DNA of 64,000 nt from Fragum whitleyi (taxonomy: Eukaryota > Mollusca > Bivalvia > Cardiida > Cardiidae), in contig OX411552.1 of the NCBI GenBank assembly GCA_948146395.1, positions 586,001-650,000 on the forward strand, read 5' to 3'. Below, piece by piece: positions 47,290 through 57,870 of this stretch. The translations under genes and the position numbers were made by a program. Below the pieces are notes generated by a model that did no database searches, was not told where the DNA came from, and saw nothing but the letters and a program-made list of their open reading frames with translations. Every line of letters begins with the position of its first letter. Position 1 is the stretch's first letter.

Positions 47290-47640
47290 ACTTTAACAAG
47301 TTAAGTTGAAGATCGTGGATGTGTGAAAGTACCTTGATACTGTAACCATGATGTCGGTTGCAGACGACAATCTAACGGTGTCGACGCAAAAGTGATCGCT
47401 GACGATTTGTTCAATGGGCTCTCTAATTTCGTCAAATCTGTGCAAATCTCGAAAAAAATCCATTCATTTGATCGAAAATACAAGAATATTACCCGGTGTC
47501 GCGTAAAAACTTCCCCGGAAACATCTGTCAATGTGAGTACGCCATCGCTCCAAAAGAAAACATTTACCGCACGTGCAGGTCATCCGGCGCTAGCGTGAGA
47601 TTTGCAATGTCGTGCGAATAGTTCATTCAAATGAAAACAT
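47290..47640. other. CpG-rich, repeat-free block
   Basis: TCTAACGGTGTCGACGCAAA, GCGCTAGCGTGAG and CCGGTGTCGCGTAAAAAC mark a sudden rise in CpG at 47.3 kb. Overlapping open frames of 68-76 codons exist on both strands, but no domain is recognisable. Could be an alternative promoter or unmethylated regulatory island. Confidence 0.3.
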
Positions 47641-48391
47641 TTAGTGTCATCACACCAATTAAGTTATTTTTCATTCATAATTCCTTTTGTGAGTTTGACA
47701 AGTTGTTATAAGGAGAAAATATCGACCAACGGACGAAAGCGTGCTTATGTTTTCAGTAAAACGTGAATATAATTCAGAAATACGCTCCGAATTCTTATGC
47801 GATCCGTCTCAGACATGGGATCAATTGTAACCCATTTAAAGGCTCGTTTAGAAAAGGATGACTGAGTTTTCGCTTCAAAGTGATTTGAATTAGTTTTTGT
47901 TAGTCACTAATTTTAATCTACTCCTATGTTGTGGGTGTTTCTTTGGATCGAAAGCATACAATTAATCCACAAATTTCACAAGCATATTTTATACATCGGA
48001 AGTTGAGAACAGTTGAAAGTTCATCAAATTCGATATTTAAGAAATGAAATTTGCTGATAGGTAGAATGACTTAGGCGAAGGAAAGAAGAAAGACTGCGCC
48101 TTTTAATACTCCATTGGAATTAGTTGAAGGGAGACATGACATTGAACTATACCCTTGTTCTGTACAGAGATCTCACGTTGAATCTTTACACAAATAGCCT
48201 GTTAAACGTATTTTAATAGTGCTGTTACAGATGTTGTACAGTAACACTATCGCCGTAACAATCCAGTAACCGTAACGTAATAGTACTTCCCGGCGGATAG
48301 TTAAAATGCTTAACCCGAGATGGGTCAATACCATTCACATTTTTTAGATGAAACTTTATCTTGCAGACCGTCGATTTAGTTACTAAAATAT

Positions 48392-48424
48392 CGTAACTAC
48401 AGCTTAGTTTAAGCTGTAGTTACG
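48392..48424. repeat. Perfect 14-bp-arm palindrome
   Basis: CGTAACTACAGCTT and AAGCTGTAGTTACG around AGTTT. A related but different hairpin is at 59,570. Confidence 0.65.
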
Positions 48425-48729
48425 GTACTTATTTATTAAACAGAAGATTTTTTCTTCAGTACCGATATCCAACAACCGTTCTCCCCTGTTTTATCATTAT
48501 CAATATATCGATAAGAGGGCCGTATCACTTACATAGATGATAACTTGAGCATGGCGCACTTGTTGAAAACAAACATGTAAATATTTGTCTACAGTACTCA
48601 AGCGATTAGCAAAGTACCCACTTCTCTACTTGGCTACTTAACACCCCATATCTTACGATAAAAAATGAACTCATCAAATCATCGTTTTCTTCATTTAGGA
48701 CGAGTCTATTTCATTAGATTCTCATCAGT

Positions 48730-49012
48730 CGCGGATCCATAGGATGTTCGGGGGGGGCGGTGTCGAACGAACCCCCTCTATATCCATATTTCTTAATTGT
48801 AGTAACAAAGTTAAATAAAGTTTTGTAACACAAGAAAATCGACCCCCTTTTGTAGTGTTCTAATCACAGGTACTTCAAATTCTAAAAATTAAACGATATA
48901 TATTAACAGGTTTAACACAATAAGTCCCATAGATAGGGATGCTATGGTACTAATTACTCGAATCCTAGTCCGGCATCGAACCCCCTTTATAAAATACATG
49001 GATACACCGCTG
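48730..49012. mobile_element. Possible MITE with imperfect inverted ends
   Basis: GCGGATCCATAGGATGTTCG + GGGGG at left and CGAACCCCCTTTATAAAATA + CATGGATACACCGC at right are inverted with mismatches. TCGACCCCCTTTTGTAG lies inside. Confidence 0.4.
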
Positions 49013-49132
49013 TACATGTACATGTAGAAAGGATAAACCCAATGATAATAAGCACAGATAAAAAATTAATCGCAGAAAAAACAACAAATCAATTTACGTT
49101 GCTAGTCACAAGAAACAGTTTAAATTTATACA

Positions 49133-49210
49133 TCGATGGCTCAGGGCGAAGCAGTTGTAACTGCCTATAAACATATAGGCAGTTACAACTGTTTCATGCT
49201 GTGCCATCGA
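49133..49210. mobile_element. A-family hairpin mini-element, full termini
   Basis: TCGATGGCTCAGGGCGAAGC + AGTTGTAACTGCCTATAAAC + ATATAGGCAGTTACAACTGT + TTCATGCTGTGCCATCGA. Palindrome extends to TCGAT/ATCGA. Confidence 0.85.
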
Positions 49211-49958
49211 AATGGCTTCCAATATTTGGTGAGTCTAGTGCAGCCTGACTGGGGCCATAACTTTTCGGTTTTGCTTTACATAATCATGTATTTAGAATTA
49301 TCATTCTGCCTCGCTATTTATTCATTTGGGTTCTATCTCTTTTCTATCACTTCTTGATTCATTATTACCCGGATGACCCCTTCCTTTTTAAGGATTTCTG
49401 TTGAGTAAATTGATCAAAAGATCTAATTTTATATGGTGTAAAATATTCATTAAGATGAAAAATATCATTGGGAAAAAAGGATGGCTTTTCTAACTCCGCC
49501 AAGGTATAAAAATATTTTTATTAAAAATTGTTAAACATTTTCACGTTTATTTGGTAATAAATGATTTTTATATAATGATGGAAAGAAAGAAGAAAAATGA
49601 AATATACGTTCCTATGACCCGAATATGAGAATATATTAATATAGCAGAAAAAATGATTTGAGAAAGAAATCGGGACAAATTTCTGCGAAAAAAAATCGTG
49701 TACGGGCTTTAAAAAACGAGAAGAGGTATTAGGAGGAAAAGGCATTAAATAAACCGTATATATCTGGTGAATTTTGACAAAAATCTCATCTTCTAAAAGA
49801 TGACGTGCCGAACTGAAAAATATTATAGATATACGTAATAGACATTTCTTATAACTTATATTTCCGAAATCTCCCCGTATTTTCCAATTTTAATGTCATC
49901 TATTTTTTAAGGAAAAACCCTTGATCCAAACTTAACCCAATACCCTGACTCTCCAGTC

Positions 49959-50070
49959 GTCTGTTCAGAACGAAAACGTTCGTGAAACGTTTACAAAATG
50001 ATATCCCGCTTTGCACGTGTACTTACGTGCAAAGCGGGATATCATTTTCAAACATTCGCGAACGCCTTTG
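49959..50070. mobile_element. C-family palindromic MITE, well preserved
   Basis: GTCTGTTCAGAACG..., TTCGTGAAACGTTTACAAAA and the perfect core ATGATATCCCGCTTTGCACG + TGTACTTACGTGCAAAGCGG + GATATCATTTTC. Outer arms CGTTCGTGAA / TTCGCGAACG. Confidence 0.8.
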
Positions 50071-50394
50071 TACCTTGAGTCAGAATATGTGATCGAAAAA
50101 ATGGAATAAAAAAAGATGTAGATCTGCATTCCGTGATCTGTATAGATTTTTATTACCTAGTTCATCGGAGATAAAATTATTTAAAATAAGGATAAAAGTA
50201 CAATTTATAAAAAAAGGAAGTCATAGGATTAACGTCTGCAAAAAAATCCCAACATCATTATATATACACGTTTACATTCGGTTCCAGTTAATAAAAGAAG
50301 TATTTTAGTTTGCTTTAAACCTATTTCTTTTGACGATTGGAAACAAATTCTTACAACTTTGATTAATCCGTCTCGATTTTGATTCCCAGAAATG

Positions 50395-50520
50395 AACCAG
50401 TGCTCGTGATAAATGTGTGGGCCAAGAAAAGAAGCAAGATCGATAGGGCCGCTCACGTGAATTGAACTTGGGACCTCTTGGTCAAGAAACCGACCCACTA
50501 CTTATCGGACACAGATAGCA
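50395..50520 (-). mobile_element. Possible tRNA-derived SINE (family S4)
   Basis: On the minus strand GATAAGTAGTGGGTCGGTTT is a weak A-box region. It is followed by CAAGAGGTCCCAAGTTCAAT + TCACGTGAGC, a B-box-like GTTCAATTC in tRNA-like spacing. Single copy here. Confidence 0.45.
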
Positions 50521-50615
50521 GAATTAGACGGTGCGCGATTTGAAAAAAAAACAACGGTTAGGTAGAATGACCCGGTTGGTCTTTTCATGGAAGCTGTGAA
50601 TTAAACTGTCGATGT

Positions 50616-50779
50616 ATTGAATGGAGTTTTACGCCGCTTTCAACATATTTCCAGTTATATCGCGGAGACTGGAGCACCTAAAAATGTATTCCTGGTATTT
50701 CTCTCACCAGTACAACCATCACATCCTTTCCTAGCCTCCAGCTGCAATCTCACATAGGTCTACGATTATCAACCCATTG
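50616..50779 (-). mobile_element. tRNA-derived SINE (family S1), 5'-truncated, with duplication
   Basis: AACTGTCGATGT (50,604-50,615) and ACCGTCGATGT (50,780-50,790) bound the element. Body from ATTGAATGGAGTTTTACGCC to GGTCTACGATTATCAACCCA. Head lost. Confidence 0.85.
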
Positions 50780-51177
50780 ACCGTCGATGTCAGAGCATTG
50801 CATAAAAATAACTTATTGTAACATCTCGCCTTTTTTGCACCCAATTGGAAAGCGGGCAAAACTGTCATACTTCAATATACAATGGCACCTAAAACCGTTC
50901 TGCAAATATTTCAAAATACCCTGTCTGAAAACTCGAACCCGATAATCCAAACTCGTAAAGCAAAACTGATCCGCCATCGGGAAGAAACCTTTCAGACATT
51001 GCGATTTATAACCAAATCCTATACTTTATTTTATTATTTTGAATACAAGATATTTCTAATTTTAAATAACTCGGTATCGAGGTTTTATGTAGAATTTAAA
51101 AAGTTAATATAAAAGATACATTGACATACTTTCTAAATTGAAAAAATGAATAATAATTACATGTACATAAATCGAAC

Positions 51178-51260
51178 ATATCAATGGCTCAGCGCGAAAC
51201 AGTTGCAACTCCCTATAAACGTATAAGCAGTTACAATCGTTTCGCGCTGAGCCATCGATA
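51178..51260. mobile_element. A-family hairpin mini-element
   Basis: ATATCAATGGCTCAGCGCGA + AACAGTTGCAACTCCCTATA + AACGTATAAGCAGTTACAAT + CGTTTCGCGCTGAGCCATCG + ATAT. Stem has a few mismatches in the inner part; termini CAGCGCG/CGCGCTG are paired variants. Confidence 0.85.
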
Positions 51261-52855
51261 TCATATAGAGTACAAGACTGATATGTATATTTATCATTTT
51301 ATAGGAATAATCACCTTCTTCATGTATAAATTATACAAACACTCAAAAATTTTTCGAATATAAAAAAAAAGTTGGCTTTTCTGTCAATATCTGAAAGTGC
51401 TGTCCCTGCATGAAGTCTTCTAAATGATTCATGTATGTGTATGATCGGGACCTTGAAACTTAAATGATACTCACTGTAAATAATCCAACCCCTTTTAATT
51501 TCCTAATCGAAAGAATGAAAATAGTAAGAGAATGATCTTTTTAATTTATTTTTTTATATCTTGAATAAGCAAATATTCGACAGGTTTTTTTTTCTAAATC
51601 GGTTATCAAATTTTCTAGAGCCACGTATAGCTAGAAAATTTAAATACGGATTTAAAAAAACAACAGCGTATATGCTAATGTTTAAAGGAATTTATTTGAT
51701 CCTGTAATACAATTTATATCTTAAACAGAGAATGGTAGATTTGACATTATTCCGCCAGTATCATATATGTTAAAAAAATCCTCATTTATGATATCTATCC
51801 GTATGATATTATTTAAGTTATTACCCAAAATTGTCATGTCTATAATCTAAGGGTTTGGGAATCTCTCATTACCAACTAATAGCGTAGCACAGGGTTTTGC
51901 AGGAGTTTTCCCCTTTTCCTACAATTTTCTTAGTATTCTAAAACAAATCAGGAAATGGTCTTTTACTTTCCCTTAAAAATGAAAGGCTAGCGAACCCATT
52001 CTAACCCAATGCTATTCATACATAAATCACCAATTCTAGGGTATTCAACAACATAAGAATTGTAGAATATATGTTCTTATTCTGTCTTGAATTTTAGATT
52101 TATTACAATTTAAAGAAAAAACCTTACAAAACTTAAAAAAAGCCAACCTTTAAACATCCTGAACATTTTCCCTTTCCAAAATGCACGTGATTGTTTCACA
52201 TAGAACCGTAATATCATTACCAGACGACAATATTATATGCTGGTCAAAACTGAAAGGTTGCAGACGATTTATATTATCACGCATTTGAATTCAAAAGATG
52301 TGGCAAATAAGGAACCAAATTACGAGAAATGATTAAATTACATGAAAACTTTTTTTTTTCTTTTTAAACTTTATTTGCAATATATTCTTCAGCTGACTTT
52401 TTACAAGGTGGTTCTTAAGTACCATCAACGTAGAATTACTTAAGAAAAAATATTTTACAGTATCATTGATTTTATGAAAAGTTATTTCGACAAAACTTTA
52501 TATATAAATTGCTTTTAGAAATAATAAAAATACCTTTCCCCAAACTTTTCCTGTTTAAGAATGCACGTGATTATCTTACGGCGACTCCTCACTGTTAACG
52601 GTTAAGTCCAGCAAATTACACTGATATGAAAATACCACCGGTCGAAACGGGCAAATCCAGACGGACAAAATACCCCTTCTCTAAAACAAATACTTTTTTA
52701 CTAAAAATATACTATTTAATCCAATAAAGTTGCAAATTCACTTTTTTATTATTTGATATACCTTTCGAAACACTATACCTATAGCTTCAAAAGATAAAAG
52801 TGAAATAAAATAATACAACACTATCATAAAACGTTACACACGATAAGTCCCTTAC

Positions 52856-52937
52856 CGACGGAATTAGATGCGATAGCTGGCGAATCCAAGTCGGGGTCGT
52901 CAACATGTCTCGGGCGAGCCTGCTTGCGCCGCGACAT
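52856..52937 (-). CDS. First coding exon of a SALL/spalt-like zinc-finger repressor (N-terminus only)
   Basis: The exon encodes 27 codons plus one base on the minus strand. The ATG at 52,937-52,935 is followed by MSRRKQARPRHVD and then an acidic, Ser/Ala-rich stretch ending ASNSV. An in-frame TAG (52,943-52,941) sits one codon upstream and an A is at -3, which together fix the start. The exon ends at CGTCG|GTAAGG, a good splice donor, in phase 1. MSRRKQ-x-x-P-x-H is the short N-terminal motif by which SALL, BCL11 and FOG nuclear repressors bind the NuRD complex; an Ala at position 7 followed by a basic residue and Pro is closest to SALL. In vertebrate SALL genes a tiny first exon of about this length precedes a very large zinc-finger exon. 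No zinc fingers are seen in this window, so assignment to SALL rather than BCL11/FOG is inference. The reading frame, start and donor are seen directly. Confidence 0.8.
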
Positions 52938-53250
52938 TTTCTATGAGAGTGAATAACATCTATAGGTACTGTCAATATCTCTGAGCTCGCGAATAGTCAC
53001 TGATTTATTCGCATAAACTCGTACTGCGCATGCCTGAAATATGATTATCAATATAAAACGCTCTATTATCATAATCAAATTGTATCGCGCGTTTTGATTG
53101 GTTTTGATCCCTCGCCTGCCAATTATCCGTACGAATAGCCCCGATCGCGGTAGTAAATGAAATATCGTGGTGCGAGTAGGACTTCGTTTTTTCACTCGCC
53201 TTTCTTATTAAATGATACAAAAAATGAAATGTTATATTTCTCACCGATAT
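52938..53250 (-). promoter_or_regulatory. Putative promoter/5' UTR of the SALL-like gene, CpG-rich
   Basis: This segment lies directly upstream of the minus-strand ATG. It is rich in CpG (runs such as TCGCGCG and CGATCGCGG), unlike the CpG-poor first 47 kb. On the gene strand a CCAATCA box (53,101-53,095) lies about 160 bp upstream of the ATG. No convincing TATA box was seen. No member of the repeat families catalogued here falls inside it. Promoter identity is inferred from position and composition; the transcription start cannot be placed. Confidence 0.5.
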
Positions 53251-53884
53251 TTGTTAGTCACAAATCCCCGCGGCAAATGATTAAAAAGGGGTTTTAGGAA
53301 CACGCCCCTATATTATCCTTTAAAGGAATCATATAAAATAGACACTGTTTGATCATTACGTAACAATAAAATAGAGAATAGTCCAGTTTGTATAAGAAAA
53401 AGATTTTTTCACCTCGACGAGATGCGGGTTTAATCCGGCTTTGTAATGTAACACGGGTTTTTACAGAAGTTGAAGGCTGGCGTAAGGGAGGCAATTCCGG
53501 TACGACTGTTGGTGAATGATACAACTACTCGAATGGACCAACAATGAAGCGCAACTAAAACGATAAATCGGCTCGAATTCTGGGTACGAGTTCCGCTAAT
53601 GGCTCCGGATAACAATATTCGTCTTAAGATTTTAGAGCAAAACAAAATACTTATTAGTTCATTTCTGGAAAGGGGACATTAGCGAATTCAGAAAACGAAC
53701 TCTTCTGAGCTAGCGCGGTATTGTCCACATCGTAGACGCTAATTTTTTTTAATCTAAATGTTTCTTCCTTGTGCGTTTCCTAAACGCTCATAATTTGCCC
53801 CTTTCATTTAAATTTGTGTATTAAAAGAAAATAAAAATAAATAATGGAAACGAATTGCGTAGCTGTGATTGAGTTTTACATCGA

Positions 53885-53960
53885 ACAGACCTTGTGTTCA
53901 GGATGAAATCGTTCGAAAAACGTTTGAAAAATACTATTTTTAAACGTTTGCAAGCTTTTG
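53885..53960. repeat. C-family MITE, decayed
   Basis: CCTTGTGTTCAGGATGAAAT + CGTTCGAAAAACG, then TTTTTAAACGTTTGCAAGC. Terminal block TTCAGGATGA is typical. Confidence 0.45.
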
Positions 53961-54194
53961 AAACCGGTACAGTCACTATAAACCATCGAGGGAGAAGAAG
54001 AATTTATCCGGCCAGATTTAATGCTAATTTTCAATATTTTCAAGTCATTGGCAAAAGCAAACTTCGAGAGTTATAAAAAAATATCTCTTAATCGGTAGTC
54101 GATTACCAAAAGATACCAAATTCAAACCCGCTGAAGCAATTAAGCTTAAGAAAACACTGTGGTAAAATGAAACATTGCTCGTAAAAAGAAATTC

Positions 54195-54266
54195 GGTGGC
54201 TCAGCGTGAAACAGATGTAACTGCCTATATACATATAGGCAGTTATATCTACTTCACAGCGAGCCA
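54195..54266. mobile_element. A-family hairpin mini-element
   Basis: GGTGGCTCAGCGTGAAACAG + ATGTAACTGCCTATATACAT + ATAGGCAGTTATATCTACTT + CACAGCGAGCC. Confidence 0.8.
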
Positions 54267-54305
54267 AGTCAAATGCAATTCTAATCGTGTTTTATGTTGA
54301 CATTA

Positions 54306-54730
54306 TATATGATCCGGTACGCGACATTTCCAACAATTTCAAATGTGCGCAATTCTAAGACTTTTGCCTGCCTGTGCATGCGCCCAGTCTGTTCAGAGTC
54401 TCCACTATGCGCTAGATAGATAGAGATTAGGTCTCAAAGTGTCTTTTGACAGATGGGGGAATCTTTTATGCAAATTGTGTTGTTGGCAATTTCGCCGCCA
54501 GACTGCTCTTTGTAGTATTTTTTCAAATGGAATTAAATCATTTCAAATCTTACTTGGATTAAAGAGACATGGAATAAAACTACAACAAAAATATTTTCTG
54601 AAAATGCAAACAAAAACGACCAAGGCGAGTTTATGTTGCCGGCTACGCTGGCCTTTTTATTGCTGCAGATTGTTTGCGCCTCCCGATTTTTTCAAAATGT
54701 TGGAAATGTCACCTACAGGGTTATATATCA
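54306..54730. mobile_element. Possible long member of the 46,931 MITE family
   Basis: TATGATCCGGTACGCGACAT + TTCCAACAATTT at left and AAAATGTTGGAAATGTCACC + TACAGGGTTATATA at right are inverted. The internal TGCCTGTGCATGCGCCCAGT + CTGTTCAGAGTCT resembles the inner hairpin of 46,931-47,155. Confidence 0.45.
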
Positions 54731-54897
54731 TTGATTGCCTTAAATGTTACATTTTGGTCTGTTTTAATCAAGATATTCAATTTTATTTCCATAAACACTC
54801 TTTTTCAAACTTTTGGTCACCTGAACTTCATCAAGAAAAACAATATAACTAAGAAAATACATCATCATCATTCCTCCATTACACTTTATATCAAATA

Positions 54898-55061
54898 TTA
54901 AGGTAGTGGACCCATAATAGTTCCGCATTATTTCTGAACTCATGATCTTCACAATGTTGACCGAGGTTTCCTAATGAAGATCATTAGGAAACCTCGGTTA
55001 ACACTGTTAAAGTCCATTACTTCCGAAACGTTGGAAAACTATTACGGGTCCACTACCTTAA
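54898..55061. mobile_element. MITE family G, best-preserved copy, TTAA at both ends
   Basis: TTAAGGTAGTGGACCCATAA + TAGTT and AACTATTACGGGTCCACTAC + CTTAA. Stem ACCGAGGTTTCCTAATGAAG / ATCATTAGGAAACCTCGGTT. No coding capacity. Confidence 0.85.
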
Positions 55062-55182
55062 TTATATTGTGTTTTTCTTGATGAGGGTCAGTCAAAAGAC
55101 CGAAAATTTGAAAAAGAGTGTTTATGGAAATGATATTTAGAAACATAGATTCCCTGTTGAATATCGATTTTTAAATCATAAG

Positions 55183-55409
55183 TTAACCCTTTGCTGTTTA
55201 ATCCCTGCTTTTTACGTGCCTGTGATTTTATTATTGAGAAAACATTGTGAAAAAAGAAGAAATTGCTTCTGACAAGCGATTTCTTCTTTTTCCACACTAT
55301 TTTCTATCCTACAGAATGGTTATTCTTAAAATTAAATCCACTTTGAATTTTCGTCTGCAAAACCTTTGAATTTGGACAGGTCCAAATTTTTGTAAAACAG
55401 GAAAGGGTA
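55183..55409 (-). mobile_element. piggyBac-type MITE (family F), inverted, one TTAA lost
   Basis: TTAACCCTTTGCTGTTTAAT at left; right end ACAGGAAAGGGTA lacks the final TTAA. Hairpin AAGAAGAAATTGCTTCTGAC + AAGCGATTTCTTCTT. Confidence 0.8.
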
Positions 55410-55780
55410 TTCTATATTTCTGTGGTCTGGAAAAGGGTATAAAGAAGCCTTTATCTCCTACGACATCTTCATATCAGTTATTTTTTGTCGTTTTTAAACA
55501 GTTTCTACCCGCCCCATTGGGCAACAGTGGATTCGAAACAGACAGCAATAATTAAAAACAATTTATACGAATTTGGGTTCATATTTAGCAAAATATCTCA
55601 TTTAAACATCTAAAGGAAGCATAATCGGTTATTGTTGAAATCGGTAACTTAATATTTCTTCAGACAAAAATTAACCGTGGCTGAGTATGTGAAGCGAAAA
55701 CAGTCCCCTAGCCCTTTTCTATAGATGAAACTGTGTAGTAGTTGATTTTATATATCGTGGTCTTTATTGAGCTACTATTC

Positions 55781-56040
55781 GTTTGTTTGGGTTTGGGTAT
55801 GGGTTTTAACACCGCTTTCAACAATCTTTCAGTTATATCGTTGCGGCTGGAGCACCAAACAATGGATTCCTGGTATTTCTTAAACCAGTACCACCATCAC
55901 ATCCTTTCCTAGCCCCCAGCTGCTATTCCACATAGGTCTACGATTATCAACCCATTGGTGAGAGACAAATAGTCGGAAAGAATGAGTGTCGCCGTCGAGG
56001 ATTGATCCCGAGACCTCTAGATTGAGGATTGGGCTACTAA
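55781..56040 (-). mobile_element. tRNA-derived SINE (family S1), head altered
   Basis: GGGTTTTAACACCGCTTTCA, GCGGCTGGAGCACCAAACAA, CCTTTCCTAGCCCCCAGCTG, AATAGTCGGAAAGAATGAGT, then B box antisense to GATTGATCCCGAGACCTCTA. The A-box region is rearranged. Confidence 0.8.
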
Positions 56041-56100
56041 AGCGTCGAAGTTGAAGATTGAATTAGACGATAATTTTTCGCCTAGACAGGCAGCACTTTG

Positions 56101-56170
56101 TTCAGGATGTAAAGGCGTTTGTCAACGTTGAAAAATGTATTCCGAATTGCGCGTGCGATCATGTCATAAC
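56101..56170. repeat. Half copy of C-family MITE
   Basis: TTCAGGATGTAAAGGCGTTT + GTCAACG...ATTGCGCGTGCGATCATGT; second arm not recognisable. Confidence 0.35.
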
Positions 56171-56355
56171 TACAGATCGTTTAGGGTCGCCCATCAACAA
56201 AAATGCTTTAAAAAACGCCGGTAAAGTGTCATCTTCTTAGGAATGTGTGATTTGATTGTCTATTCGATTTGAAGATTGACTGTAGCGATCTGTAAAATGG
56301 CGTGTAAAGCGAAACTTCCAAGGTTTAAATCTCATATGGACCAATATTTTTAATA

Positions 56356-56625
56356 TTTGTGACCCGTCTCGCGAAAAGAGACCATTCAGGGAATGCTGCA
56401 AAATTAACATTTGAAAAAGAGATTGATTCTAATACAGGTCAACCAGAGGTCGCAATTCAAAAAGTATTTCACAGATAGGTAGATTGATCATTCTAGATTC
56501 AGAGGACTTTTAAAATGCGAAAAGTTTCGACCCTAGTCAGTCCGCGTAGTTCGCGCAGGCTGACTAGGGTCGACACTTTACGCACTACCCAGATGGTCCC
56601 TTTTCGAAAGACGGGTCACAAAATT
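56356..56625. mobile_element. D-family MITE, full length
   Basis: TTTGTGACCCGTCTCGCGAA + AAGAGACCATTCAGGG and CCCAGATGGTCCCTTTTCGA + AAGACGGGTCACAAA. Off-centre hairpin TTTCGACCCTAGTCAGTCCG / CAGGCTGACTAGGGTCGACA. Spacer AGGTCAACCAGAGGTCGC. Confidence 0.85.
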
Positions 56626-56749
56626 TTAGTTTCCATGTTAAAGAAGCAGGCTACATGATTTATACCGTAGTCTATATTGAAAGCTGGACAAGTGTACTAT
56701 CTTAAACACAAGCAAGGCCGACATTGCCAAACTTTCGTTGCATTTCGAT

Positions 56750-56817
56750 GGGTCACTGCCAAACTAGCGTAAGTACCTATATATATGGACACTTTCTATA
56801 GTTTTGCGTTGACCCTT
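56750..56817. mobile_element. B-subfamily hairpin, decayed
   Basis: GGGTCACTGCCAAACTAGCG + TAAGTACCTATATATATGGA + CACTTTCTATAGTTTTGCGT + TGACCCTTTG. Confidence 0.7.
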
Positions 56818-57041
56818 TGATTAGTTCACCTATTTCTGGTTGTTTTATTTATAAATTGATTCAAGTTGTGTTCACTAAGATTCGTACATCATGATTGGCT
56901 CAAAAATTGATTTCATTACTCGATGAAATCAATTCTGATTACGCATTTTTGTGCTTCCGCGGAAAGAAGTGTCTCATATACAATTCATGTATTTTTGGAT
57001 AAATCGTTACATTTTTGCCCCAATAATTTAAAATACAAGAT

Positions 57042-57185
57042 ATGAAGAGAGTATTTGTTGATTTCATGAAGGTATGAAACTAAAAACTTATTCACATTTA
57101 TGTATGAATCTGCTCCGCGAATTCATAAAGTGTGATAAGCTTTTTAGTTTCATACATCCATGAAATTAACAGAAACTCTTTTCAT
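57042..57185. repeat. Long inverted repeat (about 144 bp)
   Basis: ATGAAGAGAGTATTTGTTGA + TTTCATGAAGGTATGAAACT pairs with AGTTTCATACATCCATGAAA + TTAACAGAAACTCTTTTCAT. The centre is AATCTGCTCCGCGAATTC. Single copy. Confidence 0.7.
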
Positions 57186-57534
57186 CTCTTAAGTAAACCG
57201 CTTATCTAGATCAGTCATAATCGTTTAACATCACAAGGTAAACATTCGGTTTCAATTTGCTATGACCCAGTCCCCATTTTATTCAAAGTCGATAAATTTT
57301 CACAAAATCCTTTCGCTATGTGTTCCGGTCGAGCGGGTTTAATTGTTATGGCCGGTAATTTAGTGGTAACAATTTTGATTCAAGTTAGATTTTATAGATA
57401 GTGATAGAGATGAAAAATGATTGGACTTGACCGCGGTTACGTCATTCTTTTCGCAAACGGTGTGAATCAAAGATAACCCTTTATCGTGAAAAACACAAAG
57501 GTGCGGAATTCCTTAACGTTTAATAATCGAACTA

Positions 57535-57870
57535 AATTATATTTTTTTCTCCTTGTTTAAATAGAGTTGCTGTTCTTGAACACTGCACTTCTTTGAATAA
57601 GATCTATCCACTTGTAGGATGCATGATTCTAGCTTACTCACTTTTTGAGATATACCGCGGACAAAAACCAAGTTACAGATTTAACAAAGGCTAATAACTC
57701 AAAATTAAGATGAGTAGATTTATGGTTCTTGTGCACTGCACTTCTCCTAAATGTGATTCTAGCTTGAATACGCTTTGAGATATGCCATTGAAAAAATTCT
57801 CTACGGACGAACTGACGGACGGACAGAATGGCCGATATACCGACCGACAAGTGCATTTAGCAATATTCGC
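57535..57870 (+). repeat. Short tandem of about 150-bp units ending in GACGGAC motifs
   Basis: GCACTGCACTTCTTTGAATA...TTGAGATATACC and GCACTGCACTTCTCCTAAAT...TTTGAGATATGCC are two related units. They are followed by ACGGACGAACTGACGGACGG and CCGACCGACAAG. The organisation (core units plus ACGG tract) resembles the array at 40,190. Confidence 0.6.

Larger units (their letters stand above)
22712..52855 (-). other. Putative giant intron between exon 1 and the candidate exon 2
   Basis: Thirty kilobases with no recognisable coding exon on either strand, filled with MITEs, SINEs and a satellite array (listed separately). If the 22.6-kb exon is wrong, the intron extends from 52,855 past the window edge. 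The length is typical for the first intron of a developmental transcription factor in a repeat-rich mollusc genome, which is inference. Confidence 0.4.

Noticed and set aside
52787..52975. 62-codon minus-strand frame overlapping the SALL-like exon
   Set aside because: It is a different frame from MSRRKQ; no motif was recognised in it, and the exon's frame explains the region better.
54439..54852. 137-codon plus-strand frame, the longest in the window
   Set aside because: Much of it lies within a possible MITE (54,306-54,730), and Cys/Phe-rich random composition gives no domain match.
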